64,000 bases of DNA from an uncultured Collinsella sp. (GCA_958437935.1 CAUBPS010000005.1:1-64000), one strand, 5' to 3'; positions 28,172 to 36,982 are shown, counted from the stretch's first letter. Notes: generated from the sequence alone by a model not told the origin. Program-made: numbers and translations.

Positions 28172-29098
28172 CTATGCCGGCTGACGGTCGAGGCACGCGT
28201 CCCACATTTGGTCGCGCTCCTCTTGGCTAATGCCCTTGAGTGTCTTGTCGATGAGCTTAAGCAGTTTGTCCGAGCCCTTGCGGCAGCCGACGTTTGCCGC
28301 GACCTCCTGCTTAAAGCCCTCGCCTTCGGCAAAATGAATGGGAACGATGCCCGGGTTTTGAGCCATATAGCCCTTCTCGTTCTCGGTGTTGTAGGTCACG
28401 GCGTCGCAGGTGCCCTGCAGCAGGTTCGAGAACACCGTGGGGACGGAGTCGACCGGGTTTTTGTGCACAACGCCCGGGATCTCGTCGATGACGGTGTCGA
28501 GCATGGTGTCCTTTTGGCCGAGCACCGTGGCACCGCTAAAGTCGCTAAGCTTGGTGGCGTTTTGGTAGGGCGAGCCCTCTTTTACGAATAGGCCAAAGTA
28601 GCCAATGAAGTACGGGTCGGAGAAGCCGACCGACTCTTCGCGCTCGGGCGTGGCGCTCATGCCGGCGATGATGAGGTCGATTTGGCCGTTGTTGAGCGAA
28701 TCGATAAGGCCCGAAAAGCTCTGCTTGACGGCAACGGGCTCGCCACCGAGGGCCTTGCAGACGATCTTGGCGATCTGCACGTCGTAGCCATCGGCATAGG
28801 CGCCCTGCACGTTGTCGATGGGGATGGTGTACTCGCTGGCTTCGGAGACCTGCCAGTTGTACGGGGCGTAGGCCGCCTCCATGCCGATACGGATCTTGTC
28901 CTTGCCGATCACGGAATCGGACAGGTCGTCGCGACCGCCGCCCGTCGTGGGCTGAACTACTTCCAGCGTGGAGGGACGCTGGCAACCGGCAAGTGCGCCG
29001 GCGACGACAGAAGCGCTCGCAGCGAGAGCATTACCCAAAAAGATGCGACGGCTGCATATCGGCTGGACATGCATGCCGCGCTGTTGTCGAGATTGCAT
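28172..29098 (-). CDS. Amino-acid ABC transporter substrate-binding lipoprotein
   Basis: Type II periplasmic-binding-fold protein (308 aa), surface-anchored. The signal region combines a twin-arginine motif (SRRIFLG, R17-R18) with a lipobox LAGC (Cys39), so it is probably Tat-exported and lipid-modified. The mature part has the SBP_bac_3 pattern: YAPYNW, GYDVQIAK, DLIIAGMSATPERE and FSDPYF. The specific amino acid is not predictable. First gene of its operon; GGGAAGG precedes ATG 29098. Confidence 0.92.
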   Translation of the reverse strand: MQSRQQRGMHVQPICSRRIFLGNALAASASVVAGALAGCQRPSTLEVVQPTTGGGRDDLSDSVIGKDKIRIGMEAAYAPYNWQVSEASEYTIPIDNVQGAYADGYDVQIAKIVCKALGGEPVAVKQSFSGLIDSLNNGQIDLIIAGMSATPEREESVGFSDPYFIGYFGLFVKEGSPYQNATKLSDFSGATVLGQKDTMLDTVIDEIPGVVHKNPVDSVPTVFSNLLQGTCDAVTYNTENEKGYMAQNPGIVPIHFAEGEGFKQEVAANVGCRKGSDKLLKLIDKTLKGISQEERDQMWDACLDRQPA

Positions 29099-29212
29099 CT
29101 GATGCCTTCCCTATTTCGTTTTGCTGACAATAAGACAGGATATACGCCAGCGACCAGCAGCGCAGTACAAGCTCGAAAAATTAATAGACACACGGTAGTC
29201 ATTGGGAGCGTC

Positions 29213-29371
29213 GATGTTTTGGCAATGCCAGCGAGCGCCGCCCAGAGCAAACAAGTTGGCATGAAAAAGGCAAGGCATAGACCTTCTGGTCATGCCATGC
29301 CTTTTGAATGACAAATTGTCGCTCTGGGCGGCGCGCAGCGTCGACCGGCCCGCCGTTCGTCAGAACGGCGG
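29213..29371 (+). repeat. Composite structured repeat, copy C (F1-C)
   Basis: Starts GATGTTTTGGCA like copy D; box variant GCCAGCGA (29227-29234). Outer stem GCGCCGCCCAGAGC (29235-29248) with exact complement 29321-29334; inner hairpin again built around GACCTTCTGGTCAT; linker GCAGCGTCGA; final hairpin CCGCCGTTC-GTCA-GAACGGCGG (29350-29371). It ends 5 nt from the stop codon of the aldose epimerase gene. Confidence 0.8.
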
Positions 29372-29376
29372 AACCT

Positions 29377-30270
29377 CTAGAGCAAGGTGACGCTAAAGCT
29401 ACGTTTGTCGGTAGCGCCGGGAGCCAAGGTGATGGTGTTGACCTTGTGCTCAAAGACGTCGTCCTCGGTGTCCATGGTGGTGTGACCGGTCCAGGGCTCG
29501 AGCGCCACAAACGGGGCGTCGTTGGCGGCAGACCACACGCCAATGTACTTAAAGCCCTCAAAGTCGATCTTGACGCCGTGGCCCGACTTGCGGCCGCGCA
29601 GCGTGAGCGTGGAGCCCGGGGTATCGGTGAACATGATGGCGTCGTTATCGAAGCTGCGGTGCGTGATGGGCAGCACGTCCGAGTTATCGGGAGCCTTGTA
29701 ACTGCCCTCGAACGTCATAAGACCGTCGGGCGTGATGATGGGAGCCTCATTAGTCCAAGCCTCGGTAAACGCCAGCTCGTAATCCTCGAATGCCTCGTCC
29801 TCGGCACCGGGAGCCGGTACGTTAAACGCGGGGTGGCCGCCCACCGAGAACGGCAGGTCCACGTCGCCGGTATTGGTGACGGCAAAGGTCTGGGTAAGTG
29901 TGGCGTCACCAGTCAGGGCATAGGTCATGTTGAGCTTAAAGTGGAACGGGAACGCCTTGAGCGACTCGGGCGTGTCGGTGATCTCGTACGTTACCGAGGA
30001 GCCGTCCTCCGAAACCTCGACCAGCTTGTGTTCGACGATGCGCGCGAGTCCGTGGCGCGGCATCTCGCAGGTGCCGGCCGCAGACGTCGCCGTGTTGTTG
30101 CGCAGCGAGCCCACAATGGGGAACAGGATGGGCGCATGCTTGCCCCAAAAGGCGGGGTCGCCCTGCCACAGATACTCGTTGCCGTTGAGGGCAAGGCTCG
30201 TGAGCTGGGCACCCATGGAATCGATGGCCGCGGTGAGGCCGCCGCGCTTGATGGTAGTGACAGTAGACAT
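29377..30270 (-). CDS. Aldose 1-epimerase family protein (LacX-like)
   Basis: Galactose-mutarotase-fold protein (297 aa) of the group that includes LacX and YeaD-like hexose-6-phosphate epimerases. Family features: YLWQGDPAFWGKHAPILFPI near the N-terminus, the HGLAR strand with the first catalytic His, and GGHPAFNVP with the second. The catalytic Glu region near the C-terminus (FVALEPWTGH) is intact. The ATG at 30270 has GGAGG upstream. Cytoplasmic. Whether it acts on free or phosphorylated sugars is not determinable. Confidence 0.9.
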   Translation of the reverse strand: MSTVTTIKRGGLTAAIDSMGAQLTSLALNGNEYLWQGDPAFWGKHAPILFPIVGSLRNNTATSAAGTCEMPRHGLARIVEHKLVEVSEDGSSVTYEITDTPESLKAFPFHFKLNMTYALTGDATLTQTFAVTNTGDVDLPFSVGGHPAFNVPAPGAEDEAFEDYELAFTEAWTNEAPIITPDGLMTFEGSYKAPDNSDVLPITHRSFDNDAIMFTDTPGSTLTLRGRKSGHGVKIDFEGFKYIGVWSAANDAPFVALEPWTGHTTMDTEDDVFEHKVNTITLAPGATDKRSFSVTLL

Positions 30271-30383
30271 GCTACTTCCTCCAAAAGTAAACAATAGTGT
30301 CGAGGGCTATTGTCCCACTCTTGGCGGCGGGACGGGACGGCAGGCGATTATTGAGTAGCCATAGCGGAATGAGCGGCGAGTGC

Positions 30384-31253
30384 CTACTGGGTATCCACGT
30401 AAAGGTCGAACCTGCCCTGCGGTGTGGTGTCGACCGTGTCGGGCGCCTGTGAGTTAAAGCTCACGGGGACCATGCGCTTTGAGGCACGGAAGCGCGTGCC
30501 GTCGGTGGCGACGGGCGGTTCATCGACGGTGAGCTCGTAGTCGCCGGGCTTGAGCTCGATGCCGTCACCAGCGGAATTGACGTATTGATACTCGTCAATC
30601 GTCTGCCCTTTGAGCGTGCGCCCCACGATATGGATGAGCATTTGGCTGTCGCCGCGCGCGGTGTCCCACGTCGCGCCGTCCTTGACCTCGACCGACACAT
30701 GTACCGAGCGCGTGCGGCTGAGCGATTGCTCGACAGACATCTCGACCTTGGCGGCGTCTTTTCGCTGTTGTTCGACATGGCTCCAGACGTTTCCAATTAC
30801 CGAGCATGCGATAACGCCGGCCATAAAGGCGATAAGGATGGGGCCAAGCGGCGAGCGACGTCCTGCATCTTCCTCGCGAGACAGATTGGGGCGACGTGTG
30901 GGTGCGGGCGCCTGAGCGCCCTGCGAGGGCACGTCGAGAATACTGAAGGATGCCGTGCTGTCGGGGTCGATAGTGTGACGCGGCTGCGGGGTCTTTGCCG
31001 GCGAGATCGACATGTCGGCTGGCTCGCCGAGCGTGGCCGTAGCGTCGGCCTTGGCCTCGTCTGCCTCGGCCTGGGCCCAGGCTTGTTCGAAGGTCAGAGG
31101 CTCGACGGGGTCGAGGGCGGCGTCCGAGTCGGCGGCGACGTCGTTGCCGGTCTCGTCCTCGTCGCTCGACACGTCACGCGGCGTGGGTTCGTCCCACTCC
31201 TCGTCCGGAGCCTCACCCTCGCTATACCACCATTCAAAGTTATCGATATCCAT
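30384..31253 (-). CDS. Acidic single-pass membrane protein, unknown function
   Basis: 289 aa, no family recognised. Residues 1-120 are very acidic and probably disordered, 122-140 basic, then one membrane helix (about 143-165, PLGPILIAFMAGVIACSVIG) and an outside domain of about 125 residues (VHVSVEVKDG... SQMLIHIVGRTLKG... KPGDYELTVDEPP), which looks beta-rich. The N-in topology follows from the positive segment before the helix. It is flanked by an aldose epimerase and a divergent MFS gene and is probably its own transcript. A sensor or wall-associated role is possible but unsupported. Confidence 0.75.
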   Translation of the reverse strand: MDIDNFEWWYSEGEAPDEEWDEPTPRDVSSDEDETGNDVAADSDAALDPVEPLTFEQAWAQAEADEAKADATATLGEPADMSISPAKTPQPRHTIDPDSTASFSILDVPSQGAQAPAPTRRPNLSREEDAGRRSPLGPILIAFMAGVIACSVIGNVWSHVEQQRKDAAKVEMSVEQSLSRTRSVHVSVEVKDGATWDTARGDSQMLIHIVGRTLKGQTIDEYQYVNSAGDGIELKPGDYELTVDEPPVATDGTRFRASKRMVPVSFNSQAPDTVDTTPQGRFDLYVDTQ

Positions 31254-31340
31254 ACGGGGCGCCCCTTAGGCCTCGCAAATAAACACTTGCTAGCCTTATA
31301 CCCTCAGATGACGCGGAAGCTCACCCGCGCCAAACACGAA

Positions 31341-31403
31341 AACCGTCACAACATTCGACGCTTTTCTTCGATTTCGAGATTTTCATCGAATGTTGTGACG
31401 GTT
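31341..31403. repeat. Long palindrome, 18-bp perfect arms
   Basis: AACCGTCACAACATTCGA (31341-31358) and its exact complement (31386-31403), separated by 27 nt that fold further (TCGATTTCGA). Lies in the divergent gap between the acidic membrane protein and the MFS gene, 21 nt before an F2 repeat. No T-run and no gene ends here, so a terminator is unlikely. Confidence 0.8.
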
Positions 31404-31424
31404 TGGGCGACTGGCCGGCAGCGC

Positions 31425-31457
31425 AATGTGACAAAGGGACTGCCCCTTTGTCACATT
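31425..31457. repeat. 33-bp palindromic repeat (F2 family)
   Basis: AATGTGACAAAGGGAC-TG-CCCCTTTGTCACATT. Fifty-eight nt upstream of the MFS start, so it would lie in its promoter or leader. Confidence 0.8.
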
Positions 31458-31514
31458 CTGCTAGAGTTGCAGGGATTGAATCCCGCTTATTCATGCGACA
31501 TTGGAGTGACAACC

Positions 31515-32756
31515 TTGACCGCCGCAACCACGCCTAAAAGAAAGTCAACCGCCGCCGCGCTCTCCCCCGCGCGCACCAAGCTCTGCCTGGCGCTGCTCGT
31601 GCTGTTGGGATTCTCGCTCGGCTGCTCCGAGTTCGTGGTCATCGGCATCGAAAGCGACTTGGCAACGGAACTCGGCGTATCACTTGCCACTGCGGGCCAG
31701 CTCATCAGCGTGTTCGCGCTCGTCTACGCCATCGCTACGCCGACGCTTGCGCTCAGCACGGGCCGTTTTCGCCGCTACCAGCTGCTCGTGTGCTATAGCA
31801 TCGTCTTTGTGCTTGGCAATTTGTTTATGGCACTGGCGCCCAACTTCCAGGTGCTCTTTATCTCGCGCATTGTCCTGGGCTCTGTCTCGGGTGCGCTGCT
31901 CGCCGTGGGCGTGACGTACATCCCTGAGCTTCTGTCCCCACAGCAAACTTCGCTTGCCATCTCGGTAGTATATGGTGCGTTTTCCGTGGCGATGGTCTTT
32001 GTGACCTCGATCGGTAAGTTTGTGGCCGACACGCTCGACTGGCACGTTGCCATGTGCGGCGCGCTGACCTTTGCCGTTTTGATCTGCGGAGCGCTCGTGG
32101 CGTTTATGCCGCGCGCTGGGCAAACCGACGAGCCCGCCACCTTTCGCGAGCAGGCGAGTCTGCTGCGCGAGCCGAGTATCATCACCGGCATGCTTATCTT
32201 TTTGTTTGGCGTGGGCTCGGTCTATGTGTTCTACGGCTACGTGACGCCTTATCTTGAGCAGGTGCTGGGCATGGGCACGGTCGAAGCCAGTACCACGCTT
32301 ATGGCCTACGGCGTGTTCTGCCTGATCTCGAACATCCTGGGCGGATGGATCGATGCGCGCTTTGGCATGAAGGCGCTGCTTGTGACGTTTGTGCTGCAGG
32401 CGGTGGCATTGTTTGGGCTGTTTGCCGTAGGCGCTGCCATGCCGCTCGCACTTGTCTTTGTCTTTAGCCTGGCGATGCTCATGTACCTGTTCTCGGTGTC
32501 GTGCATCACGCACTTTATGGACGTGGCTCGCAGCCGCCATCCCAAATCGATGGTGCTCGCGAGCTCGGTAGAACCCATGGCGTTTAATGTCGGCATTTCG
32601 TTTGGCACCGCAGTGGGCGGCGCCGTGGTAAGCAGCATTGGTATTGCGTACGTGGGCGCAGTGGGCGCCGCGTTCTCGCTTGTGGCCTGGGCGCTCACGC
32701 TGGTGACGATTAAGTTGGCTCGCTGGGAGCGCAAGCGGGCGAGGGTGCAGGCGTAG
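31515..32756 (+). CDS. MFS transporter, DHA1-type exporter
   Basis: Twelve-helix major facilitator protein (413 aa) resembling sugar-efflux, AraJ/NepI and drug exporters. The first helix carries GCSEFVVIGI, typical of the DHA1 sugar/purine efflux group; a motif-A-like loop (STGRFRRYQLL) joins helices 2 and 3. The start codon is uncertain: TTG 31515 is chosen because GGAG lies 8 nt upstream; GTG 31506 is in frame. The open frame continues far upstream but over non-coding repeats. The substrate is unknown. The phosphatase gene follows 45 nt later. Confidence 0.88.
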   Translation: MTAATTPKRKSTAAALSPARTKLCLALLVLLGFSLGCSEFVVIGIESDLATELGVSLATAGQLISVFALVYAIATPTLALSTGRFRRYQLLVCYSIVFVLGNLFMALAPNFQVLFISRIVLGSVSGALLAVGVTYIPELLSPQQTSLAISVVYGAFSVAMVFVTSIGKFVADTLDWHVAMCGALTFAVLICGALVAFMPRAGQTDEPATFREQASLLREPSIITGMLIFLFGVGSVYVFYGYVTPYLEQVLGMGTVEASTTLMAYGVFCLISNILGGWIDARFGMKALLVTFVLQAVALFGLFAVGAAMPLALVFVFSLAMLMYLFSVSCITHFMDVARSRHPKSMVLASSVEPMAFNVGISFGTAVGGAVVSSIGIAYVGAVGAAFSLVAWALTLVTIKLARWERKRARVQA

Positions 32757-32801
32757 ATGCGATACTCGAGCTCGATGATGGCGATCGAAAGGAAACCACA
32801 T

Positions 32802-33248
32802 ATGCAACGTGTACTGTTTATCTGTTATGGAAATATCTGCCGCTCGACGATGGCTGAGTCCGTGTTTACCGAGCTCGTGCGCCGCGCTGGGCGCGAGGCG
32901 GAGTTTGCCATTGATTCCGCCGCGACATCGACCGAGGAGATCGGCAATCCGCCGCATCGTGGCACCGTTGCCAAGCTGCGCGAGGTCGGGATTCCCGTCG
33001 TCGCCCATCGTGCACGCCAGGTGCGTCGCGCGGAGTATGGCGACTGGGATCACATTGTCTATATGGATGCCGAGAACGCGCGTGGCCTGCGTCGCATCTT
33101 TGGCAAGGACCCCGATGGCAAGATCTCGCGCCTGCTCGATTGGACCGATCGCCCCGGCGACGTGGCCGATCCCTGGTACACCGGCAACTTCGATGCCACC
33201 TACCGCGATGTGCTCGCCGGCTGCACGGCCATGCTCGAGCAGCTGTAG
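32802..33248 (+). CDS. Low-molecular-weight protein-tyrosine phosphatase
   Basis: Small cysteine phosphatase (148 aa). The P-loop is CYGNICRS (residues 8-15), the C-X5-R-S signature, and the general-acid Asp is in DPWYTGNFD, as in the family. The ATG at 32802 follows AAAGGAAACC. In other bacteria such enzymes dephosphorylate bacterial tyrosine kinases or arginine-phosphate proteins; neither kinase is nearby. Probably co-transcribed with the MFS gene. Confidence 0.94.
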   Translation: MQRVLFICYGNICRSTMAESVFTELVRRAGREAEFAIDSAATSTEEIGNPPHRGTVAKLREVGIPVVAHRARQVRRAEYGDWDHIVYMDAENARGLRRIFGKDPDGKISRLLDWTDRPGDVADPWYTGNFDATYRDVLAGCTAMLEQL

Positions 33249-33294
33249 GCAAGCGAGGTCGCGGGCCACGCCTTTGTCGCATCGGGAACTGGCC

Positions 33295-34656
33295 CTAGAC
33301 CGGCTTGACCTCCAGCTTTATCCCCTCGGCGCAGGAGTCGCCCAAAACATCCGAAAGGGCCCAGATCGCATATAGCGGCAAATAGAGAACCGCTCCGTTG
33401 CGCTCAACGTTGCCTCTCGAGAAAACAATCCCGAGCCTTACGCCATATTCAGCCGTATCAAGCACATGACCGAGCGCAGCGTGCGCGTGGTAATAGGAGC
33501 CCGATTTAACCTCGATCGGAACAGCCGTCCCATCCGGTCCATCGACCACAAAGTCCACTTCACCGCGCTTTTTTGTCTGATAGTAGTAAAGCTGGCGGTT
33601 TTGGGCAGCCAGCTGCTGGGCCACCACGTTTTCGTAAATGCCGCCCAGATTGGGCTCCTTGCTATCAAGATACGCCGCTTGGGCGACTCCAACGGGGTAG
33701 CGCGCCATCAACATGCCCGTATCCGATTGATATAGCTTGAACTGCGATGGCCGTGCCGTCTTGAGCAGGGGCGATTTTGGCTCGGTTACGATATCGGCTT
33801 TGAGAGCAACGCCGGCATCGACAAGCCATACAAAATCTCGCTGATACTTCTCGTAGTGAGCCTTGGGGTCAATGGAATTGAGCACGAAACGCTTGTTTTC
33901 GCCCTCGAGCATAATAGGGAGCTGATCGTAGATGCTCTGCACCTGAAGGGCTCGCCCGCTTGCATACTTGGGGATATCCCGCCGGTACTGTTCGTTGAGC
34001 TCTGACTGTAGCTGACGAACAGAGGCAAGGTCGCCCTGCGTGTCAAGGAAACGCTGCACGACCTCCGGCATTCCGCCGACAACGGTATAGGTCCTGAAGT
34101 TTGCCATCATCGCGTCATGAATGTAATCAGGAATGGGCCTCTCGCTGATGCACGCGTCACGTATCGTTTGGCGAGCCCCCTCGCTCACCCCGATTGCCCA
34201 GCAAAACTCCTCAAAATCGAGCGGGAACATCCTAAGCTCGTGGACATACCCCACGGGATAGGACCTGACGCCCTTGAACTGAGTCCCGAGCATTGACCCC
34301 GAAAACGCCCAACGGCACCTCCCGTCCTCAACAAGGAACTTTGCCATCGTCATGATGTCGGGGGCTTCTTGGACCTCATCGATAAACACGAGCGTTTTGC
34401 CTGGTGCAATCGACTTTCCCGAAAGAAGCGTCACCCTGCTGATGAAATCATCGGCATCCCGCGCCTCGAGAAGAGCATCTTTTGCCTGGCGGTTTTCCAT
34501 GAGGTTAAGCTCGATGTAGGTTGCATGGTTGGCTTTGCCAAATGCGCGAATCGAATAGCTTTTGCCGATCTGGCGAGAACCCGTAATGAATAAGGCCTTT
34601 TGCTCGGCAGACTTCAGCCAATGCTCCAGTTCTGCCGCTATTTTCCTGCGCAGCAT
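33295..34656 (-). CDS. AAA-type ATPase with C-terminal DUF4143 nuclease-like domain
   Basis: 453 aa. P-loop GSRQIGKS near residue 27, Walker B LVFIDEVQE near 92, then a linker and a DUF4143 domain ending in a PD-(D/E)XK-like core (GEVDFVVDG followed by VPIEVKSG). This large family is common and poorly understood; roles in defence, toxin-like behaviour or DNA processing have been suggested. ATG 34656 has GGGGAG 5 nt upstream. Sits alone between unrelated genes, and its upstream region has three direct repeats and an F2 palindrome, so local acquisition is plausible. Confidence 0.87.
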   Translation of the reverse strand: MLRRKIAAELEHWLKSAEQKALFITGSRQIGKSYSIRAFGKANHATYIELNLMENRQAKDALLEARDADDFISRVTLLSGKSIAPGKTLVFIDEVQEAPDIMTMAKFLVEDGRCRWAFSGSMLGTQFKGVRSYPVGYVHELRMFPLDFEEFCWAIGVSEGARQTIRDACISERPIPDYIHDAMMANFRTYTVVGGMPEVVQRFLDTQGDLASVRQLQSELNEQYRRDIPKYASGRALQVQSIYDQLPIMLEGENKRFVLNSIDPKAHYEKYQRDFVWLVDAGVALKADIVTEPKSPLLKTARPSQFKLYQSDTGMLMARYPVGVAQAAYLDSKEPNLGGIYENVVAQQLAAQNRQLYYYQTKKRGEVDFVVDGPDGTAVPIEVKSGSYYHAHAALGHVLDTAEYGVRLGIVFSRGNVERNGAVLYLPLYAIWALSDVLGDSCAEGIKLEVKPV

Positions 34657-34673
34657 AGGCTCTCCCCTCAGTG

Positions 34674-34765
34674 TCATCAAATGAAATGCAAAGTTTTATA
34701 CGCTTGATTATCGATGAAACGCAGAATTTTTAGAACCTAAAATCGGATGAAATGCAGAGATTTGA
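34674..34765. repeat. Three direct repeats upstream of the ATPase gene
   Basis: Core ATGAAA(T/C)GCA(A/G)A occurs at about 34680, 34714 and 34747, i.e. 33-35 nt apart (three helical turns). All face the same way, just ahead of the ATPase start. AT-rich. Could be operator iterons for a repressor that binds in register. Confidence 0.6.
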
Positions 34766-34799
34766 GATTACAAGCATAATAGAAGGGGCACCACCGGCG

Positions 34800-34832
34800 A
34801 ATGTGACAAAAGAACTGTCCCTTTGTCACATT
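34800..34832. repeat. 33-bp palindromic repeat (F2 family)
   Basis: AATGTGACAAAAGAAC-TG-TCCCTTTGTCACATT, ending 8 nt from the stop codon of the TIGR04076-type gene. Confidence 0.8.
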
Positions 34833-34840
34833 GCGCTCAG

Positions 34841-35170
34841 CTACTCGTCAACGATCTCGGCAAGCCAGACGTTCAGCGTATCGACCTCGGGGCAGCAGAA
34901 CTTTGCCGTACCGGGCTCGTTGCCAGGCACGGTTCCGCCGTAGCGCAGGATATCGATATAGGGAAAGCCCACATGGCAGGCCATGGCGCACATCTTGCCG
35001 CGATCGCGGTCGAAGTCAAAAACGTCGCCCGGCTTGTGACCGTGGTGGCAGCGGCATGTGCCCAGCTGGTCAACGCAGCTAATGCGAATACGTGGGCGCT
35101 TGCCACGCGGTGCGCCGAGCGGCTTGTTCTCGCCCGTGGCCTCGGTGCCGCTCTCGTCGGCGTTACTCAT
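34841..35170 (-). CDS. TIGR04076-family Cys-rich protein
   Basis: 109 aa, no signal peptide or membrane segment. Matches the TIGR04076 pattern known from anaerobes: CHHGHKPGDVFDF, then GKMCAMACHVGFPYIDILRYGG and CCPEVDTLNVW. Eight or so cysteines suggest metal or cluster binding. The first 28 residues are a low-complexity extension. It overlaps the upstream kinase gene by 8 nt and is therefore translated with it; a link to pyridoxal metabolism is possible but unproven. Confidence 0.8.
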   Translation of the reverse strand: MSNADESGTEATGENKPLGAPRGKRPRIRISCVDQLGTCRCHHGHKPGDVFDFDRDRGKMCAMACHVGFPYIDILRYGGTVPGNEPGTAKFCCPEVDTLNVWLAEIVDE

Positions 35171-35987
35171 GGTCGATCACATCCAGGCAGGCCTCGATGG
35201 GCAGGCCGGCGGACTTATCCTCCTGGTCGGCATTGCGCTCGATGAGCTCCGCTACCACACGCATGGCATCGCTCGTCGCGCGTTGCAGGCTCCAACCGGC
35301 CATAACGCGGCCGACAAGCACCGCCGAGAACGTGTCGCCCGTGCCCGGGAAGTAGACCGGTATCAGGTCGAAGGGAATCGTAAAGTACTCCCCCGCCACA
35401 TGGTCGTAACCGATGACGACATTCGCACCGTCGACCACAGCACTCGTAATGACCACCGACTTGGCGCCCAGGACACGCACGGCATCCACAAGAGCGCGGC
35501 CCTCATCAGGCGTGATTTGCTCGGCAATGGGCGTATCGGTGAGCAGGCATGCCTCGGTGTAGTTTGGCACCGCATAGTCAGCGCACTCGAGCAGGCTGCG
35601 CATGAGACCGATCGTGGACTCGGGCACGCCGGCGTAGAGCTTGCCGTTGTCGCCCATGATGGGGTCGACGAACACCTTGGTGCCCTTTTGCGCACGGCGA
35701 TGGCAAAAGTCCGAGATGATGCGCGTCTCTTCCTCGGTCACGATAAAGCCGGTCGAGATGGCGTCGAACTCAAACCCGAGCTCCTCCCAGATAGCGAGGC
35801 TCTGGCGCACGTACTCGGTGGTGTCATGGATGTAGAACTTGGGATAGTTGAGCGTATCGGACACAAGTGCCGTCGGCAGGTTGTGGATACGGTAACCCAT
35901 GTGCGACAGCACCGGCAGCATGGCGGAAAGCGCGACCTTGCCGTAGCCGCACATATCGTTGATCAGCAGCAGCTGAGTGTTCTTCAT
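35163..35987 (-). CDS. pdxY: Pyridoxal/pyridoxamine kinase
   Basis: Ribokinase-superfamily vitamin B6 kinase (274 aa), phosphorylating pyridoxal or pyridoxamine for salvage. The start INDMCGYGKVALSAMLPVLS matches PdxY/PdxK; VDPIMGDNGKLY (metal/phosphate region) and the catalytic-Asp motif GTGDTFSA are present. The ATG at 35987 follows GGGGGA. Several longer starts lack ribosome sites. First gene of a two-gene unit with the TIGR04076-type gene. Confidence 0.9.
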   Translation of the reverse strand: MKNTQLLLINDMCGYGKVALSAMLPVLSHMGYRIHNLPTALVSDTLNYPKFYIHDTTEYVRQSLAIWEELGFEFDAISTGFIVTEEETRIISDFCHRRAQKGTKVFVDPIMGDNGKLYAGVPESTIGLMRSLLECADYAVPNYTEACLLTDTPIAEQITPDEGRALVDAVRVLGAKSVVITSAVVDGANVVIGYDHVAGEYFTIPFDLIPVYFPGTGDTFSAVLVGRVMAGWSLQRATSDAMRVVAELIERNADQEDKSAGLPIEACLDVIDHE

Positions 35988-36219
35988 GAGAGTCCCCCTT
36001 GGGTCGGGCGCGGCACGATGGCGCCATAGTGCAACTAAGTGTAGCGCAGGGGACGTTGTGAACGGGCGCTGGCGCCGCGGAGGACGAATTGTTGCGGAAA
36101 GGTTTCGGAAATGAGAGAGCAGCCTGTCCCCTGCACCAATCCCTTGACAAGAAGTGTCCCCATCTACCGGCACAAGAGGAACGTCCCAAGTGCCAAAACG
36201 ACTAGTCGGGCAACGCCGA
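35988..36219. other. Non-coding stretch upstream of pdxY
   Basis: No credible gene. It should hold the pdxY promoter. TGCCAAAAC at 36191-36199 is complementary to GTTTTGGCA at 36220-36228, giving an extra 9-bp stem that leads into repeat F1-D. No other structure was recognised. Confidence 0.5.
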
Positions 36220-36379
36220 TGTTTTGGCAAAGTCAGCGAAAGCCCGCCAGAGCGAGCAAGGTGCCTTGAAACGAGGCGGCATTGACCTTCTGGTCATGCC
36301 GCCGAAGTTGAAAGGTAGATTGCCGCTCTGGCGGGCTTGCAGCGTCGAGCCGTTACGCGGTTTGGTAAAACCGCGTAAC
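36220..36379 (+). repeat. Composite structured repeat, copy D (F1-D)
   Basis: Box GTCAGCGA (36232-36239). Outer stem GCCCGCCAGAGCG (36242-36254) with exact complement 36324-36336; inner hairpin GGCGGCATTGACC / GGTCATGCCGCC with loop TTCT; linker GCAGCGTCGAGCC; final perfect 12-bp hairpin 36352-36363 / 36368-36379, loop GGTA. Unlike A-C it does not abut a stop codon; it lies between the divergent pdxY and marR genes, just upstream of the marR promoter. Confidence 0.8.
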
Positions 36380-36394
36380 CACTAGTTTGGTACC

Positions 36395-36457
36395 TTGACA
36401 TTTATTTCTCACGCTCCTAGATTAGTTAGGCACAAAACAATTCATCTACCTAACTAA
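36395..36457 (+). promoter_or_regulatory. marR-ABC operon promoter and candidate operator
   Basis: TTGACA (36395-36400), 17 nt, TAGATT (36418-36423). An inverted repeat TTAGTTAGG (36422-36430) / CCTAACTAA (36449-36457), spaced by 18 nt, starts at the -10 box and covers the transcription start, where a MarR-type repressor would block transcription. Autoregulation is inferred. Confidence 0.75.
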
Positions 36458-36478
36458 AGAAAGGAGCGAAGATTAGAT

Positions 36479-36982
36479 ATGTGTGTTGAACCACACGCCC
36501 ATCCGCATGAACCCGGCGACGACCCCTCGCAGCCGGCAGACGAGCCCGAGACTCAGTCCAAGGAGGACCGTCTCGCCAAGAGAATCCTCCATGGGCTGGG
36601 GTTTTGCGGCCATTACATGCATTTTCACGGCGGCGGCATATCTGGCAAGGCGCCCATCGTCTGCCTGCTCGCCAAGCAGCCGACCGGCGAGCTGTCACAA
36701 CAAGAGCTCGGCATGCACTTCGACCTCAAGCCGGGGTCCCTTTCCGAGATTCTGTCCAAGCTCGAACTGGGCGGTCTTATCGAGCGCAGTCGCAATCCCA
36801 AAGACCGTCGGCAGCTCACCATCCGCCTGACCGATGCGGGATGGGAAAAGGCCCGCGTTGAGCAGGCAGCCCGCATTCGCTTTAGAGAGCAGGCCTTTAG
36901 TGCCCTCACCCACGACGAGCGCGAGGACCTCGCCGAAATGCTCGAGAAAATCCGTGTAACCTGGGAGGAACTGGATGATTAA
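36479..36982 (+). CDS. MarR-family transcriptional regulator
   Basis: Winged-helix repressor (167 aa). An acidic/His-rich N-terminal tail (1-30) precedes the dimer helix; the recognition region is QQELGMHFDLKPGSLSEIL and the wing is RNPKDRRQLTIRLTDAG, a hallmark of MarR. HGLGFCGHYMHFHGGG contains several His and a Cys that could sense a metal or oxidant. Translationally coupled to the exporter (8-nt overlap), so it very likely controls it. GGAG is 12 nt from ATG, slightly long. Confidence 0.93.
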   Translation: MCVEPHAHPHEPGDDPSQPADEPETQSKEDRLAKRILHGLGFCGHYMHFHGGGISGKAPIVCLLAKQPTGELSQQELGMHFDLKPGSLSEILSKLELGGLIERSRNPKDRRQLTIRLTDAGWEKARVEQAARIRFREQAFSALTHDEREDLAEMLEKIRVTWEELDD

